A DNA stretch of 64,000 nt from Gemmatimonadota bacterium (GCA_028873595.1 JAPPOV010000033.1:337486-401485); one strand, 5' to 3'. Numbered from the stretch's first letter, positions 37,778 to 47,314 are shown. A program made the numbers and translations. The notes: generated from the sequence alone by a model not told the origin.

Positions 37778-40327
37778 GTGAGGCTTCTCTCTCTCTCCAG
37801 CGTTCGTTACCTGATGAGGCATCGCCTGCAGCTCGTCCTCTCGGTGCTCGGCGTGTCCCTCGGCGTTGCGGTGGTTCTCTCGATCGACCTCGCGATTCAG
37901 AGCGCGCAGGCGGGCTTCCGCATCTCGGCCGAGACGGTGTCGGGTCGAGCCACTCACGTCATCGTGAGTGACGGTGGCTTCGTTGACGAATCGCTCGTTG
38001 CCGAGCTTCGCATCGACTACGACATCGCAGCGGTCGCGCCGGTCGTGGAGGGCTACGCATCGTCCCCCTCCGTACCTGGGCGGGCGCTGCGCATTCTCGG
38101 CGTGGATCCTTTTTCCGAAGGGCCCTTCCGTCCGTATGTCGCGGGCGGCGCCTCCGGGCTCGACGTTTCGCGCATCCTCACCACGCGGACCGGTGTCATC
38201 TTGGGTACGGCGCTCGCCGAGATGGCGGGTGTCGAAGATGGCGATACGCTCTCGGTACTGGTCGAGGGTCAGAAATGGGAGTTTCCCGTCGTCGGCCTGG
38301 TGACCTCAGAAGACGATCTCACGACGTCGGGCCTCTCCGACGTCCTGCTGATGGACATCGCCGGAGCCCAGGAAGTGCTGCGGCTGTCCGGTCTCGTGAG
38401 CCGCATCGATCTGCGGCTGGACGAGGAAGACTCGGATTCTGTGGATCGCGTTGATGTCATCCGGGCGGGACTCCCAGCCGGAGTCACCCTCGACGCGGCG
38501 GGTACGCGCACCGAGACGATGAGCGGGATGATCGCCGCCTTCGACGTGAACCTTACGGCGCTCAGCCTGCTGGCGTTGATTTTCGGGATGTTTCTGATTT
38601 ACAACTCCGTCACCTTTTCCGTGGTGCAGAGGCGTGGCATTCTCGGCCGCCTGCGAGCCCTGGGGGTCACGCGCGCGGAGGTGATGCGGATGATCCTCGT
38701 GGAGGCCGTCTGGATCGGGGTCGCGGGAGCAGCCATCGGCACCGCGCTTGGCTTCGTGCTGGCCCAGGGTCTGGTGGGCATGGTCGCGGCGACGATCAAC
38801 GACCTCTACTTCTCGGTTGCGGTCGAGCGTGTGGTCGTCGAGCCGTTCCTCGTCTTGAAGGCCGTTGGCCTCGGTCTCGGTTCTACGGTGCTGGCGGCGT
38901 TGCCTCCTGCGCTCGAGGCCTCCGGGGCGAACCCGCGCGTGGCCGCGCTCCGCTCTCAGGTCGAGGCACGGGCACGACGCCTGGTCCCCATGGCCGCTTC
39001 CGTCGGAGTAGGGATGTGCAGTGTCGGAGCGGCCGTGCTGTTCATCCCGACTCGGAGCCTCCTTGTCAGCTTCACGGCGCTCTTCTTCGTCATCACCGGT
39101 CTCGCACTCGTCACGCCGTTCGGGACGCTGCTGGTCGTGCGCACGATCGGACCGCTCGTTCGGGCGGTCGGTGGGACGCTCGGGGTCATGGCGGCTCGGG
39201 GCGTCGGCAACAGTCTCAGTCGCACCGCCCCCGCCGTGGCAGCGCTGGTCGTCGCAGTGTCCGTTACCGTCGGCCTGGGCGTGATGATCCAGAGCTTTCG
39301 GGGCACACTCATGCAGTGGCTTGATGGGACGCTTCAGGCCGACATCTACGTATCACTGCCCGGGCCGACGGCCTCCCGAGCGGCCGGGACTCTGTGGCCG
39401 GATCTCGTCGACGACTTCGTGTCGCATCCCGAGGTGGTCGGGTACAGTACGTATCGCGGCTTTGACCTCGTTCGAGGTGACGACGCGTTCCGGCTGGTCG
39501 CTCTGGATCTGGATCCGCGCGGCGAACGCTCCTTTGACTTCATCGCGGGCCGCGCCCCGGATGTCATGGCCGGCTTCCGCACGGGGGCGGGTGTCATCGT
39601 GTCCGAGCCGTACGCCTACCGCCGGGGGGTCGGTGTCGGAGACGTCGTCCGTCTCACGGCGGCCACCGGTGAGGTAGACGCCCCCGTCCTAGGGGTCTTC
39701 TACGACTACGGGTCCGAGCAGGGAACGGTGATCATGGGGCGGGTCCTCTACGACCGATACTTCGATGACCCCGGAATTACCTCCCTCGGACTGTTTCTCG
39801 AGAAAGACGCGGATTCGGACCGTGTGGTCGAAGAACTCCTCGCGGGCGTGAGTGACGGTCGAACCGTGATCGCTCGCACGAACGACAACCTCCGCTCCGC
39901 GTCGCTCGAGGTCTTCGATCGGACGTTCCGCGTCACGGCAGTTCTCCGGTTGCTCGCGTTCATCGTCGCGTTCGTGGGTGTTCTGAGTGCGCTGGCAGCG
40001 CTGCAGCTCGAGAGAGGTCGAGAGTTGGGGCTGTTGCGCGCGACAGGGCTCACCCCAAGCCAGCTGGGTCGCCTGGTCGTGACCCAGACGGGACTCATCG
40101 GTTTCGCCGCCGGTGTGCTTGCGATCCCGATGGGGCTGATCCTCTCCGTCGTGATGATCTACGTCGTGAACAAACGCTCCTTCGGCTGGACGCTGAACAT
40201 GCAGGTCGGCCCGGAGGTGCTGGGTCAGGCCGTGATTCTGGCCGTCGCCGGCGCGCTGCTGGCCGGACTCTATCCGGCCTGGAAGATGTCTCGCACGTCG
40301 CCGGCACTCGCGCTGAGGGGAGAATGA
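37778..40327 (+). CDS. FtsX-like ABC transporter permease
   Basis: An 849-residue inner-membrane protein with two FtsX/MacB-core permease halves. Each half has transmembrane helices around a periplasmic domain; hydrophobic blocks lie near residues 15-35, 270-370, 410-500 and 730-840. The GTG at 37778, one base after the ATPase stop, is the likely start; the frame is open further upstream only inside the ATPase gene. This architecture matches the permease of the AttEFGH-type system. It probably moves or releases a lipid or lipoprotein-like substrate. Confidence 0.85.
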   Translation: MRLLSLSSVRYLMRHRLQLVLSVLGVSLGVAVVLSIDLAIQSAQAGFRISAETVSGRATHVIVSDGGFVDESLVAELRIDYDIAAVAPVVEGYASSPSVPGRALRILGVDPFSEGPFRPYVAGGASGLDVSRILTTRTGVILGTALAEMAGVEDGDTLSVLVEGQKWEFPVVGLVTSEDDLTTSGLSDVLLMDIAGAQEVLRLSGLVSRIDLRLDEEDSDSVDRVDVIRAGLPAGVTLDAAGTRTETMSGMIAAFDVNLTALSLLALIFGMFLIYNSVTFSVVQRRGILGRLRALGVTRAEVMRMILVEAVWIGVAGAAIGTALGFVLAQGLVGMVAATINDLYFSVAVERVVVEPFLVLKAVGLGLGSTVLAALPPALEASGANPRVAALRSQVEARARRLVPMAASVGVGMCSVGAAVLFIPTRSLLVSFTALFFVITGLALVTPFGTLLVVRTIGPLVRAVGGTLGVMAARGVGNSLSRTAPAVAALVVAVSVTVGLGVMIQSFRGTLMQWLDGTLQADIYVSLPGPTASRAAGTLWPDLVDDFVSHPEVVGYSTYRGFDLVRGDDAFRLVALDLDPRGERSFDFIAGRAPDVMAGFRTGAGVIVSEPYAYRRGVGVGDVVRLTAATGEVDAPVLGVFYDYGSEQGTVIMGRVLYDRYFDDPGITSLGLFLEKDADSDRVVEELLAGVSDGRTVIARTNDNLRSASLEVFDRTFRVTAVLRLLAFIVAFVGVLSALAALQLERGRELGLLRATGLTPSQLGRLVVTQTGLIGFAAGVLAIPMGLILSVVMIYVVNKRSFGWTLNMQVGPEVLGQAVILAVAGALLAGLYPAWKMSRTSPALALRGE

Positions 40328-41547
40328 TGCAGCAAATCGGTGGCGTTGGGGGACGTTCGGGGCCGAACGGGGGGCGCTCGTTGTGGCGACTCGCGTGCGT
40401 CCTTGTGACGGTGGTGTCGGTCATCGGTTGCGCACCCGCGTCGTCTACGGATCCATCCGGTGGCGACGAGGCCTTCCTCTCGCTCGTCGAAACGCTCGGT
40501 GGCGCGGATACCGTGGGGTATGCGCGTGCCACCGAAGTACGGGACTTTCTCTTCCCGGCTGATCACGGTCCGCACGAAGAGTTTCGGACCGAGTGGTGGT
40601 ACGTCACGGGCAACCTTGATGCGGACGATGGGCGAGAACTCGGGTTCCAGTTCACGATCTTCAGGAGCTCGCTGTCGCCGACGCAGCCGGGCGGTCCGTC
40701 TGCGTGGTCTACCAACCAGGCATACATGGGGCACTTCGCGCTGACGGATATTGCCAATGAAGACTTTCGGGCCGTCGAGCTCTTCGCACGGGGTGGGGGA
40801 GGATTAGCTGGGGCCGTCACCCAGCCGTTCGAGGTATGGCTCGAGGACTGGCGTCTCGAGGGTGACACGGAGACTGGCGTATTCCCGATGCGGCTGGCTG
40901 CCGACGGGGAAGGGCTCGACGTCGAGTTGTTCCTTGATTCGGGCAAACCCTACGTACTTCAGGGCGAGTCGGGGTTGAGCCAGAAGGGGCGGGAGCCGGG
41001 TAACGCGTCCTATTATTACGCGCACACGCGGATGCCGACGGTCGGACGTGTGGTGATCGACAGCGATACGCTCACAGTATCTGGTCTGTCTTGGCTGGAT
41101 CGTGAGTGGTCGACGTCGGCACTTTCCGATGGACAGGTCGGGTGGGACTGGTTCGCACTCCAGCTCGATGATGGATGGGAGATGATGGTCTATCAGCTTC
41201 GTCTCGAAGATGGGACGCCGGATCCCTTGAGCGACGGCGTGCTCATCGACCCGGACGGACGTCGCGTTCCCCTCGATTGGGGCCGGGACGTCTCCGTCGA
41301 GCCGACCGATACGTGGGCGTCGCCGCTGGACGGTGCCGAGTATCCGTCCGGATGGCGGATCCAGGTGCCGGGCCGCGGTTGGGACCTGACGGTTGCGCCG
41401 GCGGTGCGTGACCAAGAGTTGCGTGTCGCGTTCAGGTACTGGGAGGGATCGGTTCGCGTCTCCGGATCGGGCGAGGGCGGTCGTGATGTCTTGGGCCGAG
41501 GGTACGTTGAGCTTACGGGATACGCGGGACCGGGCCTTCAGGAATGA
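40324..41547 (+). CDS. AttH/CrtC-like lipocalin-fold lipoprotein
   Basis: A 407-residue lipoprotein (lipobox VIGC) of the AttH/hydroxyneurosporene-synthase (CrtC) family. The opening motif DHGPHEEFRTEWWYVTGNL and the later LSWLDREWSTSALSDGQVGWD are family signatures of a double lipocalin-like barrel that binds a hydrophobic molecule. Its start overlaps the permease stop by four bases, so it is translationally coupled to the transporter. It is likely the periplasmic partner of that system and is not evidence for carotenoid synthesis. Confidence 0.88.
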   Translation: MMQQIGGVGGRSGPNGGRSLWRLACVLVTVVSVIGCAPASSTDPSGGDEAFLSLVETLGGADTVGYARATEVRDFLFPADHGPHEEFRTEWWYVTGNLDADDGRELGFQFTIFRSSLSPTQPGGPSAWSTNQAYMGHFALTDIANEDFRAVELFARGGGGLAGAVTQPFEVWLEDWRLEGDTETGVFPMRLAADGEGLDVELFLDSGKPYVLQGESGLSQKGREPGNASYYYAHTRMPTVGRVVIDSDTLTVSGLSWLDREWSTSALSDGQVGWDWFALQLDDGWEMMVYQLRLEDGTPDPLSDGVLIDPDGRRVPLDWGRDVSVEPTDTWASPLDGAEYPSGWRIQVPGRGWDLTVAPAVRDQELRVAFRYWEGSVRVSGSGEGGRDVLGRGYVELTGYAGPGLQE

Positions 41548-41891
41548 ACGACATGGCTCACATCAACTGGGACGATTTCGAGAAGGTCGAGCTCCGGGTC
41601 GGTACGATCCGCGCGGTCTCCGAGTTTCCGGAGGCGCGAAAGCCGGCATACAAGCTGGAGATCGACTTCGGAGGAGCGATCGGCGTGCGGCGCTCGAGTG
41701 CACAGGTCACCGATCTGTACGAGGCGGAGGATCTGGTCGGCAAGCAGGTGCTCGCGGTGGTGAACTTCCCGCCGAAGCAGATCGGCCCCTTCATGTCCGA
41801 GTGTCTGGTTACCGGTGTCCCCGACGAGGAGGGGCGGGTCGTCCTGGTCACGCCCGAACACCCGGCTCCGAACGGCGTGCGCCTCTTTTAG
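41544..41891 (+). CDS. csaA: CsaA-type tRNA-binding protein
   Basis: A 115-residue OB-fold protein with the sequence WDDFEKVELRVGTIRAV and a C-terminal FMSECLVTGVPDEEGRVVLVTPE, matching CsaA and the tRNA-binding domain of MetRS-beta. CsaA binds tRNA and has been described as a secretion-related chaperone. It overlaps the AttH gene by four bases. It ends at TAG directly against the stop of the convergent hydrolase. Confidence 0.93.
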   Translation: MNDMAHINWDDFEKVELRVGTIRAVSEFPEARKPAYKLEIDFGGAIGVRRSSAQVTDLYEAEDLVGKQVLAVVNFPPKQIGPFMSECLVTGVPDEEGRVVLVTPEHPAPNGVRLF

Positions 41892-42572
41892 CTACCCATC
41901 CGAGCGGACCTGTTCGACTAGGGCCAATGCCTCGGCTACCTCTTCCGGAACGATCCAATGGCCGATGTCGAAGTCAGCCGTCGTGAAGGGAACGCCCGCT
42001 TCGGACAGGGCCTGCCGCCCCGACATCGCCATGGAGAACGGGATCGCGCCATCCTGTCTCCCGTGACCCCAGAAGATCGGGGTTGCCGCGGCTGCAGCTT
42101 CAGCCGCCGGCAGCTCAAGGCCGGCATGCACGAAGCCTGAGAAGTTCCACGCGGTCTCGACCGTGCCAGGCCGGGTCATGGCATACGCGATGCTCGTCGT
42201 ACCGCCCTGCGAGAAACCTCCGAGGATGATGGGTCCCGGCGCAAAGCCGAGCACATCGGGAAGCGCGGCCAGGAAATCGTCGAGGTGTGACAGGCTGTCC
42301 GCCAGCGTCTCTTCGAGAACCCGATTCTCGCCCATGTACCGATACCACGCCCACCCGGGGCCGTACCCCCACGGAGCGGCGGCAAAAGGGGCCTGTGGGG
42401 TCACCACGGCCCAGTCGTTCGGGAGTAGCTGGGCCAGCCCCTGAAGGTCACCCTTGTGGCTGCCGCGCCCGTGCAGAAGCACTGCCACCGTGGCTCCGTC
42501 GCCGGCCGCCGCCGGAAGGCTCACGTCATAGTCGAGGCCGCCGGCGTGGCCGGTCGTGATCGAGCCGCTCAT
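41892..42572 (-). CDS. Alpha/beta hydrolase, MhqD-like carboxylesterase
   Basis: A 226-residue hydrolase of the phospholipase/carboxylesterase family. The catalytic motifs are HGRG (oxyanion turn), GGFSQGG (nucleophile Ser), WGHGRQD (Asp) and a late DIGHWI (His). Its ATG overlaps the stop of the upstream dioxygenase gene (ATGA), so the pair is translationally coupled. In Bacillus the mhqE-mhqD pair detoxifies quinones; the same pairing here supports a similar role. Cytoplasmic, with no signal peptide. Confidence 0.85.
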   Translation of the reverse strand: MSGSITTGHAGGLDYDVSLPAAAGDGATVAVLLHGRGSHKGDLQGLAQLLPNDWAVVTPQAPFAAAPWGYGPGWAWYRYMGENRVLEETLADSLSHLDDFLAALPDVLGFAPGPIILGGFSQGGTTSIAYAMTRPGTVETAWNFSGFVHAGLELPAAEAAAAATPIFWGHGRQDGAIPFSMAMSGRQALSEAGVPFTTADFDIGHWIVPEEVAEALALVEQVRSDG

Positions 42573-43642
42573 CGGAGCGGCACCAGGGCCGACTCGATGC
42601 GCTCTCTTTGTGGCTCGAGCCATGATGGAAGCTTGAGCGCCTGGCCGAGCGACTCGATCGGCTCGTCGACCACGAAGCCGGGCCCGTCGGTGGCGAGTTC
42701 CACCAGCAGACCGTCCGGTGCTCGAAAGTAGATGCTGTCGAAGTAGTTGCGATCCATGACCGGACTCACGTTGAGGCCCATCGAGACGAGATGGTCCCGC
42801 CAGGCGTCCTGTTGCCCCCGATCTGCCGCACGGAACGCGATATGGTGCGTCTGCCCGGTACCGGGACGAGATACGTAGGTGCTGCCCTCCCAGCCGAACA
42901 GGGTCATCGATGAATTCGGCGAGACCACGCCGTCCTCGTAGGCGGCCCAGAAGTAGTGCTTCGTCTTCCCGTCGTCCTGATTGAACGTCTGTTTGATGAG
43001 GCGAAGACCGAGGGCTTGTTCGTAGAACTCGCCCGCCCGGACCAGATCGTCGGTTATGGCGCTCACATGGTGGATGCCCTCGAGCTTCATGTCTGGCGTG
43101 ACGGTCGGGACCGGTTCGGGGTGCGTGATCGCCCGGATGACGGCGGTTTCTCGTCCCTCCGGCATCCGCTCCTCGGGTTGCGTGATCAGCGTCTGGCCGA
43201 GTGCATCCGCGGGCTCGTCAATCGCATACCCGGGCCCTCGTGTTGCGATCTCGATGATCTGCCCGTCGGGATCCTTGAAGTAGAGGCTCCGGAAGTACCC
43301 GCGGTCGAGGGGCCCGTCGACCGCGACACCCGCATCCTCGAGGCGTCGCTTCCACTTGAGCTGCGCCTCGGGCGTCGCGACACCCAGGGCGATGTGATGA
43401 ACGCCCCCGACCCCCCATGCACCTCGGCGAGCGTTTCGCCACTCGAAGAACGTGAGGATCGAGCCAGGGCTGCCGGTGTCGTCGCCGAAGTAGAGGTGGT
43501 ACGCGCCGGGGTCGTCGAAGTTGACTGTCTTCTTGACCAGACCGAGGCCCAGGAGGTTTCCGTAAAACGCCAGCGTCCGCCGGGCATCGGTCGACACCAT
43601 TGTCACGTGATGGAAGCCGAGGGTGCGCAGATCGTTCGGCAT
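42569..43642 (-). CDS. Ring-cleaving dioxygenase, MhqE/MhqO-like (VOC family)
   Basis: A 357-residue protein with two vicinal-oxygen-chelate modules. Each has the metal-binding His at a strand start (GFHHVTMVS, GVHHIAL, GIHHVSAI, THHIAF) and a Glu near VELATDGPG. This four-module layout is that of the MhqE/MhqO/LinE hydroquinone-type dioxygenases. The start at 43642 follows ACAGGAATGAC. It is translationally coupled to the hydrolase downstream. A palindrome 33 bases upstream is a candidate operator. Confidence 0.88.
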   Translation of the reverse strand: MPNDLRTLGFHHVTMVSTDARRTLAFYGNLLGLGLVKKTVNFDDPGAYHLYFGDDTGSPGSILTFFEWRNARRGAWGVGGVHHIALGVATPEAQLKWKRRLEDAGVAVDGPLDRGYFRSLYFKDPDGQIIEIATRGPGYAIDEPADALGQTLITQPEERMPEGRETAVIRAITHPEPVPTVTPDMKLEGIHHVSAITDDLVRAGEFYEQALGLRLIKQTFNQDDGKTKHYFWAAYEDGVVSPNSSMTLFGWEGSTYVSRPGTGQTHHIAFRAADRGQQDAWRDHLVSMGLNVSPVMDRNYFDSIYFRAPDGLLVELATDGPGFVVDEPIESLGQALKLPSWLEPQRERIESALVPLR

Positions 43643-43674
43643 GTCATTCCTGTGTAAGATGGACGACACGGTAA

Positions 43675-43692
43675 TAATTGAGCATTCAACTA
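43675..43692. promoter_or_regulatory. Palindrome upstream of dioxygenase-hydrolase pair
   Basis: TAATTGA and TCAACTA arms (one mismatch) around GCAT, 33 bases upstream of the dioxygenase start. MarR-type repressors control mhq genes in Bacillus. The sequence is not the same, so this is only a candidate operator. Confidence 0.35.
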
Positions 43693-43747
43693 ATTCCAAC
43701 GGGCGACGCTGCGCGGACGGGCTCGGGCGGGATGGAGAGACGGCAGG

Positions 43748-45127
43748 TCAGTCGGGGGTGCGCGCGCGGTCGCGCGCTGCGCAGAAGGACGTCACCGCGT
43801 GCCGGATGTCGTCCGGTGTCGTAGACCAGGAGCACACACTGACACGGATAACGGGCCGTCCCTTCCACGTCGAGCCCCCGCACCAGCACGACCCGATGGT
43901 CTGGATCTCGGCGAGTGTTCTCTCGGTCTCCGAGTCGTCATTGCACGACACGAGTACCTGATTGAACACCACGTCGTTGTGGATCCGAAACCCGTGTTCT
44001 TGCAGCTGCTCTGCGAACGCCCGGGCGTGAGCGCACAACTGCTCCACGAGCTCGACCACGCCGTCGCGACCCAGGGTCTTGAGGACCGCCCAGAGCTCCA
44101 CGGACCGCGCCCGTTTCGACATCGACGGCGTGTAGCGCATCGGATCGCGATGGTCACTCCACTGGAAGTAGGCGGCAGACGCACGGAAGGCCGATTCGAG
44201 GGCAGCCCGGTCACGGCACATCAAGATCCCGCAATCATAGGGAACGTTCAGAGTTTTGTGCGCACTGACAGCCCAGGAGTCGGCTCGATCGATGCCGTCG
44301 GCCAGGTGCCGAAGCGACGGGACCGCAGCGGCCCAGAGTCCGAATGCACCGTCGACGTGGACCCAGCCTCCATCCCGGTGGGCGCGATCGCACAGGGCGC
44401 CGACCGGGTCGAACGCACCTGAGTTCACATTGCCCGCCTGAGCCACGACGAGCGCCGGAACCCCCAACGCGGGAAATCGATCGATTCGGACGCGACCCTG
44501 GTCGTCCACGGGTACGACATGCATGTGCGCGTCGCCCATACCGAGAAGAGCGAGCGACTTCCGGACCGTCGCATGCGTATCCGCGCCGACGACGACGGGT
44601 ACGGGTGGCGCTCCGTAGAGCCCTGCTTCGACAACGTCCCATCCCTGCCGCCGAAGGAGCTCATTTCGACCTGTGGCCAGTCCAGAGAGATTCGCGAGTG
44701 TCGTGCCGGTCACGAAGCCCGCGGCGGTCCCCTCTGGAAAGCCCAGAAGCTCGGAGAGCCAGCGCTCGCACACCGCTTCGAGCTGAGCGGCGACGGGCGA
44801 CATGACGTAGTGCGCCGAGTTCTGATCCCACACGTCGGCGAGGACCCGTGCGGCCACGCCGACCGGTAGCGCTCCTCCGTTGACGAAGCCGAAGTACCGT
44901 CCACTCACCTGGGCGACGGATGCCGGGCCACCCACGCGGTGCAGGAGTGCGAGCGTCTCGGCAGCCTCGGTCGATCCGCTGGGAAGTGGCTCGTCGAAGG
45001 CCCCCAGTGCGTCGAGCGCGCCTTCCGTCGGGAAGACCGGCCGTTCGTCGATGTTGAGCAGATACTCCTCGGCGTATCGAAGCGCGTCCTTCAGAAGGCT
45101 GACCTGAGGATCGAACGAGGCGGACAT
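43748..45127 (-). CDS. PLP-dependent group II decarboxylase
   Basis: A 459-residue fold-type I PLP enzyme of the aromatic-L-amino-acid/glutamate decarboxylase group. The motifs are TGTTLANLSGLA (cofactor phosphate), HVDGAFGLWAA (Asp for the pyridine ring) and SAHKTLNVPYDCGIL (Schiff-base Lys). The N-terminal NSAHYVMSPVAAQLEAVCERWL segment is family-typical. The substrate is undetermined, perhaps an aromatic or acidic amino acid. It is 35 bases downstream of the aminotransferase gene and probably in the same operon. Confidence 0.88.
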   Translation of the reverse strand: MSASFDPQVSLLKDALRYAEEYLLNIDERPVFPTEGALDALGAFDEPLPSGSTEAAETLALLHRVGGPASVAQVSGRYFGFVNGGALPVGVAARVLADVWDQNSAHYVMSPVAAQLEAVCERWLSELLGFPEGTAAGFVTGTTLANLSGLATGRNELLRRQGWDVVEAGLYGAPPVPVVVGADTHATVRKSLALLGMGDAHMHVVPVDDQGRVRIDRFPALGVPALVVAQAGNVNSGAFDPVGALCDRAHRDGGWVHVDGAFGLWAAAVPSLRHLADGIDRADSWAVSAHKTLNVPYDCGILMCRDRAALESAFRASAAYFQWSDHRDPMRYTPSMSKRARSVELWAVLKTLGRDGVVELVEQLCAHARAFAEQLQEHGFRIHNDVVFNQVLVSCNDDSETERTLAEIQTIGSCWCGGSTWKGRPVIRVSVCSWSTTPDDIRHAVTSFCAARDRARTPD

Positions 45128-45162
45128 GGCAGGCGGGCTGGTGGGTGCGGGAGGCCCGGTGG

Positions 45163-46440
45163 TCAGAGGCCGCTGCGGAGGTATCCACGGATTGCCGCTA
45201 CGGCGCGCTCGATGTCCGACTCCGTGTTGTAGAAGTGCGGGGAGAAGCGCACCCCGGGGCGGTCCGAGCCACCGCGGGCTGCTGCGACGATCCCGTCTTC
45301 CTCAAGCGCGGCGACGACCTGCTGACTCTGCAGTTCGCCCGGCTGGAACGTCACCACGGCACCTCGGCGGTCGGCCTGAGGCGGAGTCCACATGTGCACA
45401 CCCTCGAGCGCGGACAGCTCCTCGACGAGCATCGTCGCGAGCTCGCGGCTCCGCGTCTCGATCTCGTTCTGTCCGATGGCCTGCAGGAACTCGATCTGCC
45501 TGCCGAAGGTGTGGAGCGCCGGCGTGTCACGCTGGCCCATGCCCTCGTGCGTCCGAGAAAGCCCGCGGCTCCCGGAATAGGCGCTGTACATGGTCGGCCA
45601 GAAGTCGTCGTGGATTCGCTGATTGACGAAGAGGACTCCGGTCTCCTTGGGCCCGCACGGCCACTTGTGCGCGCTGCCCGAGAAGAAGTCGGGCTGCCAG
45701 TCCGAAAGATCGACGTCGATGAGCCCAAACGACTGAGCTCCGTCGACGAGTGAGATGATGCCGCGTTCCCGCGCCAACGCACACAGCTCCCGCGCCGGGA
45801 AGACGTCGCCCGACGTGTTGGTGTGCTGCATGAAGGAGAGGACGCGAGTATTCGACGTAACCGCTTGCTCGAACGCATCGAGGTAGTACTCGGCACCCGG
45901 GTGCGGATCGACGTGGGCGACCTCGGACACCGTGTACCCGAAGCGTTCGGCTTTGCGCTTCCACGCCGCGTTGTTGCTGGGGTGGTTGTCGGCGAAGATG
46001 AGGACTTCATCTCCGGGTCCGAGGGATAGACCGTTCGAGACCCAGTTGTTCGCCTCGCTCGTGTTGCGCGTGATGAGAATTTCCTCGGGTGTCACACGCA
46101 GATGACTGGCGAGCAGGTCGCGGGTGCGTTCCTTGGCGGAGAGGATCTCGCTCCGGTACGATGGAAATGGCTCTGAATCGAGCCGGGCCGTATGAGTCTG
46201 AACCGTTTCGAGTACCGGTCGTGGGGCGGGGCACAGGTTGGCCGCGTTGAGTACCGTCACCTCGTCGGGGATCAGGAACTGCTCTCGGACGGACGCCCAG
46301 TCGACGTTGCCGGGTCGAAGTCGGTCGGAGGTCAGTACCGGTGCCTTGGCGCCGCGAAAGCGTGGGTGCCCCAGAAGAGCCGCAGAGCCTCCGAAGGCGA
46401 AGAGGCGTGTGAACGCGCGACGGTCCATCGATCCGCTCAT
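45163..46440 (-). CDS. Tat-exported class V aminotransferase-like protein
   Basis: A 425-residue PLP enzyme of the class V/isopenicillin N epimerase-like group. It starts MSGSMDRRAFTRLFAFGGSA, with a twin-arginine motif, so the folded enzyme with its cofactor is likely exported. ITRNTSEANNWV, LVDGAQSFGLIDVDL and SGSAHKWPCGPKETG mark the cofactor site and Lys. GGAGG before the ATG fixes this start over the longer frame. Isopenicillin N epimerase and cysteine desulfurase homologues share this fold; the actual reaction is unknown. Confidence 0.85.
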   Translation of the reverse strand: MSGSMDRRAFTRLFAFGGSAALLGHPRFRGAKAPVLTSDRLRPGNVDWASVREQFLIPDEVTVLNAANLCPAPRPVLETVQTHTARLDSEPFPSYRSEILSAKERTRDLLASHLRVTPEEILITRNTSEANNWVSNGLSLGPGDEVLIFADNHPSNNAAWKRKAERFGYTVSEVAHVDPHPGAEYYLDAFEQAVTSNTRVLSFMQHTNTSGDVFPARELCALARERGIISLVDGAQSFGLIDVDLSDWQPDFFSGSAHKWPCGPKETGVLFVNQRIHDDFWPTMYSAYSGSRGLSRTHEGMGQRDTPALHTFGRQIEFLQAIGQNEIETRSRELATMLVEELSALEGVHMWTPPQADRRGAVVTFQPGELQSQQVVAALEEDGIVAAARGGSDRPGVRFSPHFYNTESDIERAVAAIRGYLRSGL

Positions 46441-46504
46441 GGGTCCTCCAACAGGTGGGGTCGAGGGTACCCTAGGTCGTGGGGCAGGGGGGCGCCACCC
46501 GGGA

Positions 46505-47314
46505 TCAGTCGCGGAGCGCCGCGATGACGTCGCGCATCGCTCGTACGCCGTCCAAGAGACGAGGCCCGGGGCGTCCGAGGAACGGCTCACCTATGGAGAA
46601 TACGCGCTCGCGCGCCACGAAGTCGAGCTCTTGCCACGACGGATTCCTCAGCACGACGTCCGGCCGGTACTTGTCGGGGTGGACGCCGCACCACGAGAGG
46701 ACGACGGCGTCGGGCGCGGCGTCGGCGACTTCATCATCGGTCATTGGGCGACTCTTGAGATCCTCGTGCCCGAGAACTGCCCGGCCCCCTGCGGCCTCGA
46801 TCACATCGGTCGCCCACGACCGACGCCCGGGGGTGATCACCGGCTTGGGCCACCACTGGATGAGGATCGTGGGTCGGGTGTCGTTATTCGGTTCTGCGCC
46901 AGGCGGAGCCTCCGAGGAGGCTGTGTCGAACTCGTCGCGCATCTCGGAGATCAGTGACTCGGCCCGATCCATCACGCCTGGTGCGGACGGGCTCAGCAAT
47001 GCGGCGATCTCGCGAATGTTGTCGTAGACGTCGTTCAGCGAGACCGGCTCTGGTGCAATGAAGGGGAGCCCTGCTTGTTCTAGTCTCGCCACCACTTCCT
47101 CGTGCCCTGGGACCGTCAACGTCGCCAGAACGAGGTCTGGCTCGAGTGCCGTGACCGCTTCGACGTCGATCTCTAGGTCCGGGCCCACCTTCGGGAGCGT
47201 ACTCACGACATCTTCGGGGAAGTCCGAATGGTTGTCGACCCCGACGAGGAGGTCCGCACAGCCGAGCGCCCAGACGATCTCGGTATTCGAGCAGGCGAGC
47301 GAAACGATTCTCAT
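46505..47314 (-). CDS. BtuF-like cobalamin-binding protein without signal
   Basis: A 269-residue periplasmic-binding-protein fold (helical-backbone type). MRIVSLACSNTEIVWALG, LEPDLVLATLT and SWCGVHPDKYRPDVVLRNP match the BtuF/cobalamin-binding family, which hands vitamin B12 to an ABC importer. Unusually there is no signal peptide, so it may act in the cytoplasm, as is seen in many genomes for stand-alone members. No BtuC/D genes are adjacent. It is divergent from the thioredoxin-fold gene and upstream of the aminotransferase. Confidence 0.85.
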   Translation of the reverse strand: MRIVSLACSNTEIVWALGCADLLVGVDNHSDFPEDVVSTLPKVGPDLEIDVEAVTALEPDLVLATLTVPGHEEVVARLEQAGLPFIAPEPVSLNDVYDNIREIAALLSPSAPGVMDRAESLISEMRDEFDTASSEAPPGAEPNNDTRPTILIQWWPKPVITPGRRSWATDVIEAAGGRAVLGHEDLKSRPMTDDEVADAAPDAVVLSWCGVHPDKYRPDVVLRNPSWQELDFVARERVFSIGEPFLGRPGPRLLDGVRAMRDVIAALRD

